A stretch of 17,417 bases of DNA from UBA7328 sp002471345. Its GTDB lineage: Bacteria > Bacteroidota > Bacteroidia > Chitinophagales > Saprospiraceae. The notes beneath the pieces are model-generated. The model was not told the DNA's origin. It worked only from the letters and a program-made list of their open reading frames with translations, and made no database searches. A program made the translations under genes and the position numbers. Below, in pieces: positions 1 through 7,604 of this stretch. Location: assembly GCA_964011275.1 (NCBI GenBank), contig CAXGOB010000091.1:1-17417 (forward strand). The letters run 5' to 3'. Numbering within the stretch: position 1 is the stretch's first letter; every line of letters begins with the position of its first letter.

Positions 1-1
1 T

Positions 2-793
2 GAAAAGATTAATAATCTTCCATTTGTTATAATGCCACATGGAGGGCCCTGGGCAAGAGATTATTGGGGGTATAATAGTTACGCTCAGTTTTTATCAAAT
101 AGAGGTTATGGAGTCCTTATGGTAAACTTTAGAGGGTCTATTGGATATGGAAAATCATTCCTCAACAAAGGAAATCTTCAATGGGGCAAGCTTATGCAAG
201 ATGACATCACCTGGGGAGTAAAACATATAGTAGAGAAAGGATGGGCTGATGAAAATCGAATTGCCATTCTTGGTGGGTCTTATGGAGGATATGCAACTCT
301 TGCAGGTCTTACATTCACTCCTGATGTTTATGCCGCTGGAGTATCTATTGTAGGGCCATCTAATCTCTTTACCCTTTTAGAAACCATTCCTCCTTATTGG
401 GCAAGTGCGTTAAAGATGTTTCATATCAGAATGGGTAATCCAGAAACGGAAGAAGGAAAAACTCATCTGAAAGCCATTTCCCCTTTCTTTCATGCCGACA
501 AAATAAAATCACCATTACTTGTAGCCCAAGGCGATAATGACCCTAGAGTAAAAACAGCAGAGTCTGATCAAATTGTAGCTGCATGTAGAGATTCAGGTCA
601 GGATGTTCAATATCTTAATTTTCCAGACGAAGGACATGGATTTGCTAATCCAAGTAACAGCATGGCTTTTTTAGCTGTTACAGAACAATTTTTAGCAAAA
701 CATATAGGTGGAAGATTTCAAAAGGAAGTACCTAAAGACTTGAATGACATTATAGATAAGGTGAGCATTGATGTAAGTACTGTTGAAATTTGA
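2..793 (+). CDS. S9 family peptidase (prolyl oligopeptidase-like), C-terminal part, 5' end outside window
   Basis: The reading frame is open from base 2, so the gene begins before the window. Only the alpha/beta-hydrolase domain of an S9 serine peptidase is present; the beta-propeller expected before it is cut off. Counting from the Met at base 32, MPHGGPWARD is the strand and oxyanion region found in the family. The nucleophile is Ser83 in GGSYGGY (codon 278-280), the acid is Asp170 in QGDNDPRV, and the base is His202 in DEGHGF. All three are in the normal order and spacing, so the enzyme should be active. Members cleave oligopeptides or acylated amino-terminal residues; the exact substrate cannot be read here. 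The flavoprotein gene starts 9 nt after the stop, which suggests co-transcription. Family assignment is secure, substrate unknown. Confidence 0.93.
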   Translation, partial: EKINNLPFVIMPHGGPWARDYWGYNSYAQFLSNRGYGVLMVNFRGSIGYGKSFLNKGNLQWGKLMQDDITWGVKHIVEKGWADENRIAILGGSYGGYATLAGLTFTPDVYAAGVSIVGPSNLFTLLETIPPYWASALKMFHIRMGNPETEEGKTHLKAISPFFHADKIKSPLLVAQGDNDPRVKTAESDQIVAACRDSGQDVQYLNFPDEGHGFANPSNSMAFLAVTEQFLAKHIGGRFQKEVPKDLNDIIDKVSIDVSTVEI

Positions 794-802
794 AATGCTA
801 AA

Positions 803-2011
803 ATGAAAGTTGCAGTCATCGGTGGTGGAGCTGCAGGATTCTTTGCCGCCTTATCCACAAAAGAACACCATCCTCAATCAGAAGTCATTCTCTTTGAAAA
901 ATCAAAAAATGTTCTCTCTAAAGTGAGAATATCAGGTGGTGGGCGGTGCAATGTAACCAATGGAAGCCATTCAATTAAAGAACTTTCTGAGTCATACCCA
1001 CGAGGTAAGAATTTCATGAAAAATGTGCTTAAGACATTCAATACAAAAGACACTTGGAATTGGTTTGAGCAGCGTGGAGTATCATTGAAAGTAGAAGCAG
1101 ACGGAAGAGTGTTTCCAATGTCAAATGACTCAAACACAATTATCCAATGCCTTCTGTCCAACACAAAAGAAAAAGAAATATCCATTCAGATAAACAAGGG
1201 AGTGATTTCTCTTCAACCTGATAACAAAAATGGATTTGTTGTGAAGACTAAGGACCACTCGCACATCTTCGACAAAGTTATTATTGCAACAGGTGGATCA
1301 CCCAAAGTTCAGGGTTTTGATTGGATCAAAGTATTAGGACACAAAATAGAAAAGCCCGTCCCATCACTTTTTACATTTAATATGCCTGATGAGCCTGTAA
1401 AGAAGTTAATGGGTGTAGTGGCATCAAATGCCAGTGTGTCTGTGCAAGGTCAAAAAATTAAAACTGAAGGTCCTATTCTGATCACCCATTGGGGGATGAG
1501 TGGACCAGCTATACTAAAAGCATCTGCGTTTGGAGCGAGAATATTACACGATCTTGATTATCAATTCAACGTTAATGTGAACTGGGTTAATCAATCAAAT
1601 CAAGAAGATGTAAAACAAAACCTACAAAGTATTCTCAAGGAACATTCAAAAAAACAACTTTCCTCATATAGGCCTTATGAACTTCCAGATCGTCTTTGGC
1701 AATTTCTATTGATTAAAAACGATTTGGATGGATCTAAAAAATGGGAAGATTTAGGTAAAAAAGGTATAAACAGAATCATCTCTTCAATTTGTCATGACAC
1801 TTATCAAGTAAGTGGAAAAACGACTTTTAAAGAAGAATTCGTGACTTGTGGGGGAATAAGCCTTCTGGATATTAACAGAAAAACCATGGAAAGTTCAGTT
1901 TGTCCTGGATTGTATTTTGCTGGAGAGATTATAGATGTGGATGGAATTACTGGAGGATATAATTTTCAAGCTGCCTGGAGTACAGGATATATTGCAGGTA
2001 AGCTTCAATAA
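803..2011 (+). CDS. BaiN/HI0933-family FAD-dependent flavoprotein (aminoacetone oxidase-like)
   Basis: A 402-residue flavoprotein of the HI0933/YhiN/BaiN type. The N-terminal FAD-binding Rossmann fold shows VIGGGAAGFFAA at residues 5-16, with Glu32 at the end of the second strand where it would bind the ADP ribose. The family signature ISGGGRCNVTN follows at 43-53. An ATGG motif near residue 155 closes the first half of the FAD domain. The C-terminal GLYFAGEIIDVDGITGGYN and the AAWSTGYIAG end are the second FAD-contacting part, with the usual family length of about 400. Members are cytosolic two-dinucleotide-binding flavoproteins reported as bile-acid-type reductases or aminoacetone oxidases; the natural substrate of most is unknown. 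The ATG start is 9 nt after the peptidase stop, with no strong Shine-Dalgarno sequence. A hairpin follows 6 nt after the stop. Confidence 0.92.
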   Translation: MKVAVIGGGAAGFFAALSTKEHHPQSEVILFEKSKNVLSKVRISGGGRCNVTNGSHSIKELSESYPRGKNFMKNVLKTFNTKDTWNWFEQRGVSLKVEADGRVFPMSNDSNTIIQCLLSNTKEKEISIQINKGVISLQPDNKNGFVVKTKDHSHIFDKVIIATGGSPKVQGFDWIKVLGHKIEKPVPSLFTFNMPDEPVKKLMGVVASNASVSVQGQKIKTEGPILITHWGMSGPAILKASAFGARILHDLDYQFNVNVNWVNQSNQEDVKQNLQSILKEHSKKQLSSYRPYELPDRLWQFLLIKNDLDGSKKWEDLGKKGINRIISSICHDTYQVSGKTTFKEEFVTCGGISLLDINRKTMESSVCPGLYFAGEIIDVDGITGGYNFQAAWSTGYIAGKLQ

Positions 2012-2017
2012 AAAGAA

Positions 2018-2050
2018 ATCAGGCCAGTTAATATTCTTAACTGACCTGAT
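2018..2050. terminator. Bidirectional hairpin terminator between convergent genes
   Basis: A 14-bp inverted repeat (2018-2031 with 2037-2050) has one mismatch (2024/2044) and a 5-nt loop. It starts 6 nt after the flavoprotein stop. On the minus strand it is followed by TTTCTTTTTATT, so it looks more like a canonical intrinsic terminator for the AraC-type remnant at 2114-2395. On the plus strand no T-run follows, so termination there would depend on the stem alone. Confidence 0.65.
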
Positions 2051-2113
2051 CTTAAAGCACTTCTGCTTCCTTGACTGTTTTCAATGGGCCATTGGTTCAA
2101 TAGGGATTATGAC

Positions 2114-2395
2114 CTAAACTATTTTTTCTTGTAATCTGTATCGCTCTGGTGACAAACCATATTTAGCCACAAAAACTGCTCTCAATTCTTCCTCACTATC
2201 GAAACCAACGATATAGGCTATTTGAGAAATCTTAAAATCGGTAGTCCTTAAAAGCGGTAAAGCCTTACTCGCTTTAAATGAATTAAACATTTTTCTTAAA
2301 GAAAAAATACTAGACAACTCTGTAATTCTACTCATTAGCTTTCTTCCTTCCAATCCATTTCCTTGGTTAGCGTCTATTGTCATATTTTTTTCCAT
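2114..2395 (-). CDS. AraC-type helix-turn-helix C-terminal fragment (probably a regulator remnant)
   Basis: A 93-codon frame that resembles only the DNA-binding end of an AraC/XylS regulator. Residues 49-87 (LRTTDFKISQIAYIVGF, then KYGLSPERYR) match the second helix-turn-helix, with the IAxxVGF and GxSPxxYR signatures. Residues 1-48 are a shortened, degenerate version of the first helix-turn-helix; the MEKNMT opening matches the usual start of that domain. No receiver or ligand-binding domain is attached. The frame directly upstream is protein-like but blocked by TAA at 2399-2401 and TAG at 2483-2485. I therefore think this is the intact tail of a decayed gene and not a designed mini-regulator. 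It may still be translated from the ATG, but DNA binding with one good helix-turn-helix is doubtful. It converges on the flavoprotein gene. Confidence 0.6.
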   Translation of the reverse strand: MEKNMTIDANQGNGLEGRKLMSRITELSSIFSLRKMFNSFKASKALPLLRTTDFKISQIAYIVGFDSEEELRAVFVAKYGLSPERYRLQEKIV

Positions 2396-2566
2396 AATTT
2401 ATGGTTTTAGTTCATCCAAAAATTTCTTTCCAATTAAAAGGATCGAGTCCTTTTTATTTGATAACTCTAAGATTTGTCCTTTCTAAGTAAGATTCAACAT
2501 GTATTGTCCGAACACCCTTTTTCGATATACCAAAAGGTCTTTCCAATTGACGAATAAATTGATAAA
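2396..2566 (-). pseudogene. Decayed upstream part of the AraC-type regulator
   Basis: Read on the minus strand in the same frame as the 93-codon ORF, this stretch still looks like coding sequence but contains two stops, TAG (2483-2485) and TAA (2399-2401). Between them lies a 27-codon segment ending GKKFLDELKP, which runs straight into MEKNMT. In receiver-AraC regulators and hybrid kinases the AraC domain starts with just such a pattern (FL..L..I.E.NM). Before the TAG is a segment with NLF and VYRKRVFGQY, resembling the end-of-receiver linker (NLI..RK.L...Y). Homology before base 2566 is not clear. The assignment is my alignment by eye to the family pattern and has not been tested by a search. 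Confidence 0.45.
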
Positions 2567-2596
2567 AAGCCGATTACAAGAGTTTGTAATCGGCTT
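2561..2596 (-). terminator. Strong intrinsic terminator, minus strand
   Basis: A perfect 13-bp inverted repeat: AAGCCGATTACAA (2567-2579), loop GAGT, TTGTAATCGGCTT (2584-2596). On the minus strand the stem is followed by a T-run and TATC, the classical intrinsic terminator form. The nearest minus-strand gene upstream is the LytTR regulator, which stops at 2944. The signalling operon transcript would therefore carry an untranslated tail of about 350 nt, unless a small transcript starts in between. Confidence 0.75.
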
Positions 2597-2943
2597 CACA
2601 CTTCAAAAGTGCTACTGCTTTCAATTGGTTTTTAGAAACAATCAATTCCTTGATTACTTTTAAAATGGCTTTTATTAAATACACATCTCCTACTTAATAG
2701 GAGGTATCCACTCACTTAAGGAAACTTTTTTCCTAATAATAAAAATTGCATAACCAGAGACAATGAAGAATCTGATTAAAATGCTCTCCTTATCGTGATA
2801 CACCACAAAATAAATTAGACTTCTGATTAAATAACTATTGATTTAGTAGACGCATTGATATACTTGGTGAATGACAGGATTCTTTAGTAAATGATTTTAG
2901 GAATATCATTTAATATGGACAACAATTGTAACAACTCCTTATA
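2597..2943. other. Gene-free stretch between the LytTR regulator and the terminator
   Basis: No gene can be supported in these 347 bases on either strand. They are very AT-rich with frequent stops in all frames. One minus-strand frame (2690-2842) stays open for about 50 codons and would be hydrophobic, but it lacks a start codon and resembles nothing I know. The position, downstream of the signalling operon and before a strong terminator, fits a long 3' untranslated region or the remains of a lost gene. Confidence 0.5.
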
Positions 2944-3666
2944 TTACAAAGCCTTAAACAAACTCCAAAGCTGGTCTCTGTATGTTCTACTCACAGGTAT
3001 GGTATACTCATTTATGTAAATATTACCTTCTGATATCCTATCAATCATATGGATATTCACAACAAATGATCTATGAATTTTGAGCAGTTGTGGCGTCTCT
3101 AATTTTGCATAAACTTTTCCTAGAGTTTGACTCACAGCAAATGTTTTATCCCCTTTTACAATTTTACAATATGCACCATCCGCTTCCAAAAAAAGAATTT
3201 CACTAAACATTACTTTGTACAGACTTTCTCGATCTCTAATGAATATTCTGTCCTTTAACTCAGGTATTGATATTTTTATGTCTTCATCTTCTTCATACAT
3301 CTCTAATGCTAACTCAATAGAATGTAATACATCAGCAATTCTAAAGGGTTTAGATAAAAAAGCATGTGGAGACGTAAGTCTTGCTTTATTAAAAGTATAC
3401 TTGTCAGTATTAGATGTTAGAAAGATTATTGGTATATGAAAGTTCTCATTAATCTTCTGGGCTAATTCAATGCCATCCATAGAACCATATATTTGGATAT
3501 CCAGTATAAATAGATCAGGTTTGAGCCCCTCGTTTAAAAACGACAAAGTTTCTTCTCCAGATTCAAAAGATGCCATTACTTCGATGCCAGACTTTGTAAG
3601 CTGATTTTCCAAATCCATGACAATAATTGGATCATCTTCTACAAGTACCAACTTAATTTTATCCAA
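2944..3666 (-). CDS. LytTR-family response regulator
   Basis: A 240-residue two-component response regulator: receiver domain at about residues 4-120 and LytTR DNA-binding domain at about 135-238. The receiver keeps every key residue: acidic pair Glu10-Asp11-Asp12, phosphoacceptor Asp56 in LFILDIQI, Thr84 in IIFLTS and Lys106 in the SKPF motif. The output domain shows the LytTR pattern (EILFLEADGAYCKI, LLKIHRSFVVNI, IPVSRTYRDQL). It should bind DNA as a phosphorylation-dependent dimer. The start is TTG at 3664-3666, inside the kinase gene; no ATG precedes it, and the next Met (residue 17) would destroy the receiver. The 8-nt overlap with the upstream kinase stop predicts translational coupling. 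It is the only full response regulator in the operon, so it is the likely partner of both kinases. Confidence 0.95.
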   Translation of the reverse strand: MDKIKLVLVEDDPIIVMDLENQLTKSGIEVMASFESGEETLSFLNEGLKPDLFILDIQIYGSMDGIELAQKINENFHIPIIFLTSNTDKYTFNKARLTSPHAFLSKPFRIADVLHSIELALEMYEEDEDIKISIPELKDRIFIRDRESLYKVMFSEILFLEADGAYCKIVKGDKTFAVSQTLGKVYAKLETPQLLKIHRSFVVNIHMIDRISEGNIYINEYTIPVSRTYRDQLWSLFKAL

Positions 3667-5530
3667 AATCTTCCTTTTTGTATCTTAAAAACTCAATAGT
3701 ACATGAGTAACCTTCTGTTTGGTCAATAAACATCTTTCCTTTTAGTTTTTTATTAAGTGCTGTGATCAATTTTGATCCAAATGATGTTGATTTTTTTAAT
3801 GCTTCTGAAGAAGGCTTTCCATTTCCATCATCAGTTACATTCAGGACCAGTCTTTCATTTTTTTCGAGCAAGCTAACGTGTAGAGTCCCTTCTACCCTAT
3901 TTTCAAAAGCATACTTCATGGAATTAGTTACTAGTTCATTAATTATTAAACCCAAAGGAATAGCAAAATCTACGTCCATTCCTCCATATTGAAAATTATC
4001 AACAATCTTAATCCTTTTCTTATCAGATGAAAATGATTCTTCTAGGTGTCTGCACAATTCATTACCATAATCTGCCATATCCACATTACTCAGTCCACTA
4101 TCTCCATAAAGTCTCTGATGAATCAGGCCCATTGATTCTACTCTGTTTCGTCCTTCCTGGATAGCGTCAATCGCGCTACTATCTACAAGGTGATCTGCCT
4201 GAAGACTCAACAAACTAGATAGAATTTGAAGGTTATTCTTTACCCTATGATGGATCTCTTTGAGCAAGATGACATTCTCTTTATTTTTTACTTTCAATTG
4301 GCTATTGAGCTTTTTAAATATGAATAAACCTAAAAGGGTAAAGAGTAAAAGACCTCCACCTAAAACAAGTGATGTACGTTGAGATTTCACTTGTTGATTT
4401 AGATTTTTGATGGACTCTTCTTTCTTTTCCGTCTCATACTTTAGCATCAAATCATTAAGTTCATTCTCAAGAGATTGTTGATACTCCTCGGTTCTCACAG
4501 AGTCAAGCATCATCATATACTTATGAGATAGTTCAAGGTTACCGATTCCTGCATAGCACTCTCCTAAATGTTTTAAGTTTTCAGGTAATTGTTGATTGTT
4601 GTTTGAATTTAGCTGAATTTCCAATCCTCTGAGCTTATATGGAATAGCTTCAGCAAATTCATTTTGGAGGTAATATATATGTCCTAGATTGCTAAGCGCA
4701 GCTCTAATTCCACGTTCATATTTCAATGAATCTGAAATGCTCAGAGAAACTTGGTAGTCACTAATAGCTGCGTCGATCTTGTCCGTGTATTTATAGATAT
4801 TTGCTCTAGCATTTATAGCACTTGCCAATTCTGCTAAGTGATCACCCAATTCAGTAAATATTTCTACCGTAGTGTTTGCACTGACTAATGCATCATCATA
4901 ATTTAAAAGAGCCAAATGATTGTCCCCTACCATTTGATGAGCAAATGCCAGTTCTTTACTTGCACCCAATTTCGAAAGAATCTCTACTGCCCTATCACCA
5001 AAAGTAGTACCCTCTTCAAATCTTTCCATATACCAAAAGATATCCGCCATTTGACTGAAGGTAGAGGCAACATGAGATTGGTCCTCCCATTTTTCCTGTA
5101 TTTCTACAGCAGCAAAGGCTGCTTTCATTGCTTCTCCATATATAGCTTGAGATTTATAATAATCCATAAAAGCTAATCTTGAATTTGCTATTCCTTCATC
5201 ATATTTTACTTCTTCAAAAATGGTCAAAGCCTCTTCAATCAGTTTTAATCCATTATCATCATTATTTCTTAAAAGAATCATTCCTTCTAATAGACTGGCT
5301 TCTCCAGCATATGAGTTTGGAGATGAATAATCTATAAACATTTTTAAGCTATCCATGGCACTTTTGGCCGCGATAGGATCAAGTTTAATCCTTTGCTCTA
5401 CATCTTCTAATAATTGTTGAATATGATTTTTTTGAAATTCTTGAAACCCAAACGCAAATGTTTGACTCCACGTCAAAATCAATACTACTACAATCAACAA
5501 ACTGCTGTTCTTTCTTAATCTTTCAATCAT
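3659..5530 (-). CDS. TPR-containing sensor histidine kinase, HisKA_2 type (kinase A)
   Basis: A 623-residue sensor kinase. Residues 10-27 are a signal sequence or N-terminal anchor (LLIVVVLILTW). About residues 35-350 are an exported TPR array; repeats with near 40-residue spacing are visible at about 152-185, 192-225, 232-265, 273-307 and 315-345. A short coiled-coil-like stretch (350-385, with KYETEKKEES) leads into the transmembrane segment at 387-406. The cytoplasmic part begins with the HisKA_2 motif EIHHRVKNNLQ, phosphohistidine most likely His428. The ATPase domain follows: N box NELVTNSMKYAF (Asn536), G1 box DDGNG (568-571), G2 region STSFGSKLI (581-589). No HAMP, PAS or receiver is present. 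It is the middle gene of the operon, 60 nt after kinase B and overlapping the LytTR gene by 8 nt, so it should phosphorylate that regulator. The TPR ligand is unknown. Confidence 0.93.
   Translation of the reverse strand: MIERLRKNSSLLIVVVLILTWSQTFAFGFQEFQKNHIQQLLEDVEQRIKLDPIAAKSAMDSLKMFIDYSSPNSYAGEASLLEGMILLRNNDDNGLKLIEEALTIFEEVKYDEGIANSRLAFMDYYKSQAIYGEAMKAAFAAVEIQEKWEDQSHVASTFSQMADIFWYMERFEEGTTFGDRAVEILSKLGASKELAFAHQMVGDNHLALLNYDDALVSANTTVEIFTELGDHLAELASAINARANIYKYTDKIDAAISDYQVSLSISDSLKYERGIRAALSNLGHIYYLQNEFAEAIPYKLRGLEIQLNSNNNQQLPENLKHLGECYAGIGNLELSHKYMMMLDSVRTEEYQQSLENELNDLMLKYETEKKEESIKNLNQQVKSQRTSLVLGGGLLLFTLLGLFIFKKLNSQLKVKNKENVILLKEIHHRVKNNLQILSSLLSLQADHLVDSSAIDAIQEGRNRVESMGLIHQRLYGDSGLSNVDMADYGNELCRHLEESFSSDKKRIKIVDNFQYGGMDVDFAIPLGLIINELVTNSMKYAFENRVEGTLHVSLLEKNERLVLNVTDDGNGKPSSEALKKSTSFGSKLITALNKKLKGKMFIDQTEGYSCTIEFLRYKKEDFG
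3670..3676 (-). promoter_or_regulatory. Ribosome binding site supporting the TTG start of the LytTR regulator
   Basis: AAGGAAG on the minus strand lies 3 nt before the TTG at 3664-3666 and within the last codons of kinase A. It is a purine-rich site in a window where most genes lack a clear Shine-Dalgarno sequence. It supports both the TTG start and re-initiation by ribosomes finishing the kinase gene. Confidence 0.5.
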
Positions 5531-5590
5531 GGACTACTATGATAACTAATATTTGGATTCAAGGTATAAATAGATTGGCATCCTACTTAA

Positions 5591-7444
5591 TCAAACTTTC
5601 TCTTTTTGGTATCTCAAGAATTTTATAGTACAACTATATCCGTCAGATTGGTCAATGGTCATGCTACCTTTTAGTTTTTTATTTAAAGCCTTTATCAGTT
5701 TTGATCCAAATGAAGTAGATTGATGGGACGAGTCAGGCAAATAATTTCCGTCTCCATTGTCCCTAACATTAAGGATCAGATTTTCATCTGCCTCATATAA
5801 GCTCACATTAAGTATTCCCTCGCCTTTATCATTAAAAGCATACTTAATAGAATTCGTTACTAATTCATTAATAATCAGACCTAATGGGATAGCATAATCT
5901 ACATCCATGCCTTCAAATCTAAAATCATCAACAATTCGAATTCGCCTCTTCTCAGAAGAGAATGAATCTTCTAAATGCCGACATAATTCCTTTCCATAAT
6001 CAGACATATCCACGGTGCTTAGATCCGAATCTCCATAAAGTCTTTGATGAATCAGGCCCATAGACTCTACTCTATTTCTACCTTCTAAGATAGCATCAAT
6101 GGCACTGCTGTCTTTAAGATGATCAGACTGTAAACTAAGAAGACTTGAAAGAATTTGAAGATTGTTTTTGACCCGATGATGTATTTCTTTAAGGAGAATG
6201 ACATTTTCCTTGTTTTTAACTTCAAGCTTTCCACTTAATTTTCTGAAATAGTAAATAGCAAATAGACTAAACAACAAAAAGGCCCCTCCTAGAATCAACA
6301 ACCATCTTTGTGAAGAAACACTTTTGTTGAGGCTTACTATTGAAGCCTCTTTCTTTTCAGTTTCATACTTAGTTCTAAGGTCTTGAAGAGCTTTGTCTTG
6401 ATTGGCAACAAATAAACTGTCATTAAATTGCCAATTCAATCGCATATAATGATAGGCACTGTCATACTGACCTAATCCAGCATAAGAATCTGAAATATAC
6501 CTTGGCATTTCAGCCATGAAGAAAACCTCATTTGTATTCGTGACGTAGTCCAAAAAATCCTTTAATAATGGAATGCTTTTATCATACTCCTTCGCATAAT
6601 AGTAATCCATAGCCTTGCCATTTCGAACTATCATCTCAAATCTAGATCCGCTCCCTTCTATTTCATCCAAAGCTCTTTGTCGGTATACATAGGTACTATC
6701 ATATTGATCAAATTGGCAGAAGTGTGAAGCTGCGGAGTTCAATGAAAGAGCCTTATAAAAGCCCGATTTCAACTGACCTCCCAAAGCCAGAATACGTTGA
6801 ACAGCGTGATATGATTTTTCTTTTTGTCCAGTCATTCGAAGGCCAACTATACCATATGACCAAGCATCAACAGCATTCAAAACATCATTCTCTTTATCGA
6901 ATATTTCTCCTGCTCTTACTCCGTACTCGCCTAATTCATTAAGTTTTCGTGAAAAATGAAAAACTCTACTCATTCTTAAAAACCCAATGGCCTTTCCGTA
7001 TTCTTCTCCCTCATTTTCCATTATCTCTATGCCCTCTAAAATTCTCTCTAATGCTTTTTCATGTTCATCAATACAGAGAAAAGAATATCCTTGTTGAAAC
7101 ATTCCCAGAGCAATGCCAATATTATCATTTTGGGCATTGAAATGTGTAAGTCCTAAGTCTGCCCAGTGAAGAATAGAATCACAATTTCTTAACTCATTAT
7201 AAGTCTTACTTATAGCTATGGCATAATGACCACGTTCAAAAGATGATTTCGAATTGTTGTAGATCTCGACCAATTCGTTTGCAGCTTCCTTTGGATTGTC
7301 GGCAATTAACTGATCCGCCAACATCTGTATCTCCTTCCAATCTGTGGGTGGCAAGGAGTTCTGAGATGCAAATCCAGTCTTAGAAATCGATAGTAAAACT
7401 ATTATTATCGTTACAAATAAAGCTACTTTTCTTCTAGTCATCAT
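5591..7444 (-). CDS. TPR-containing sensor histidine kinase, HisKA_2 type (kinase B, paralogue of A)
   Basis: A 617-residue kinase with the same plan as its downstream neighbour. A signal sequence (residues 7-26, LFVTIIIVLLS) is followed by an exported helical TPR-like region (about 35-345; repeats clearest at 112-144, 150-182 and 189-221), a short coiled segment, a transmembrane helix at 382-400, HisKA_2 motif EIHHRVKNNLQ with likely phosphohistidine His423, and an ATPase domain with Asn531, DNGDG (562-566) and STSFGSKLI. The 30 residues around the phosphohistidine (410-439) are identical to kinase A 415-444, and most of the ATPase domain matches as well. The N-terminal sensor half shares only the fold, so the pair arose by duplication followed by sensor divergence. 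Two ATGs lie in a row at the start (7444 and 7441). It is the first gene of the operon. All catalytic residues are present. Confidence 0.93.
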   Translation of the reverse strand: MMTRRKVALFVTIIIVLLSISKTGFASQNSLPPTDWKEIQMLADQLIADNPKEAANELVEIYNNSKSSFERGHYAIAISKTYNELRNCDSILHWADLGLTHFNAQNDNIGIALGMFQQGYSFLCIDEHEKALERILEGIEIMENEGEEYGKAIGFLRMSRVFHFSRKLNELGEYGVRAGEIFDKENDVLNAVDAWSYGIVGLRMTGQKEKSYHAVQRILALGGQLKSGFYKALSLNSAASHFCQFDQYDSTYVYRQRALDEIEGSGSRFEMIVRNGKAMDYYYAKEYDKSIPLLKDFLDYVTNTNEVFFMAEMPRYISDSYAGLGQYDSAYHYMRLNWQFNDSLFVANQDKALQDLRTKYETEKKEASIVSLNKSVSSQRWLLILGGAFLLFSLFAIYYFRKLSGKLEVKNKENVILLKEIHHRVKNNLQILSSLLSLQSDHLKDSSAIDAILEGRNRVESMGLIHQRLYGDSDLSTVDMSDYGKELCRHLEDSFSSEKRRIRIVDDFRFEGMDVDYAIPLGLIINELVTNSIKYAFNDKGEGILNVSLYEADENLILNVRDNGDGNYLPDSSHQSTSFGSKLIKALNKKLKGSMTIDQSDGYSCTIKFLRYQKEKV

Positions 7445-7466
7445 TTATGTCTATTATTCTCTTCAC

Positions 7467-7474
7467 TAAAGATA
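7467..7474 (-). promoter_or_regulatory. Possible -7 promoter box for the kinase/regulator operon
   Basis: The minus strand reads TATCTTTA, 7 of 8 to the Bacteroidota TAnnTTTG box, ending 22 nt before the first ATG of kinase B. No convincing -33 TTTG was found at the normal spacing, so this is only a candidate. Confidence 0.2.
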
Positions 7475-7604
7475 TGAACTCCAATTTTTAAGAAGTACTA
7501 ATGCTTATATCCGTCTACCAAGTATTTCCTACCATTCACTAAAAATTTAATGCTATTCAAGCATTTAGCCTTTCCTGGTCTCTTTTTATGCCTAATTTTT
7601 GGGT

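Noticed and set aside
874..1185. Minus-strand open frame of 103 codons inside the flavoprotein gene
   Set aside because: It is fully contained in a well-supported FAD-binding gene and has no recognisable domain.
2690..2842. Hydrophobic minus-strand open frame of about 50 codons downstream of the LytTR gene
   Set aside because: It has no start codon, is bounded by stops on both sides and resembles no family; hydrophobic runs are common in AT-rich non-coding DNA.
7599..7604. TTG start two codons before the ATG of the pseudo-receiver
   Set aside because: The ATG at 7605 is the better codon, and the receiver fold needs nothing before it.
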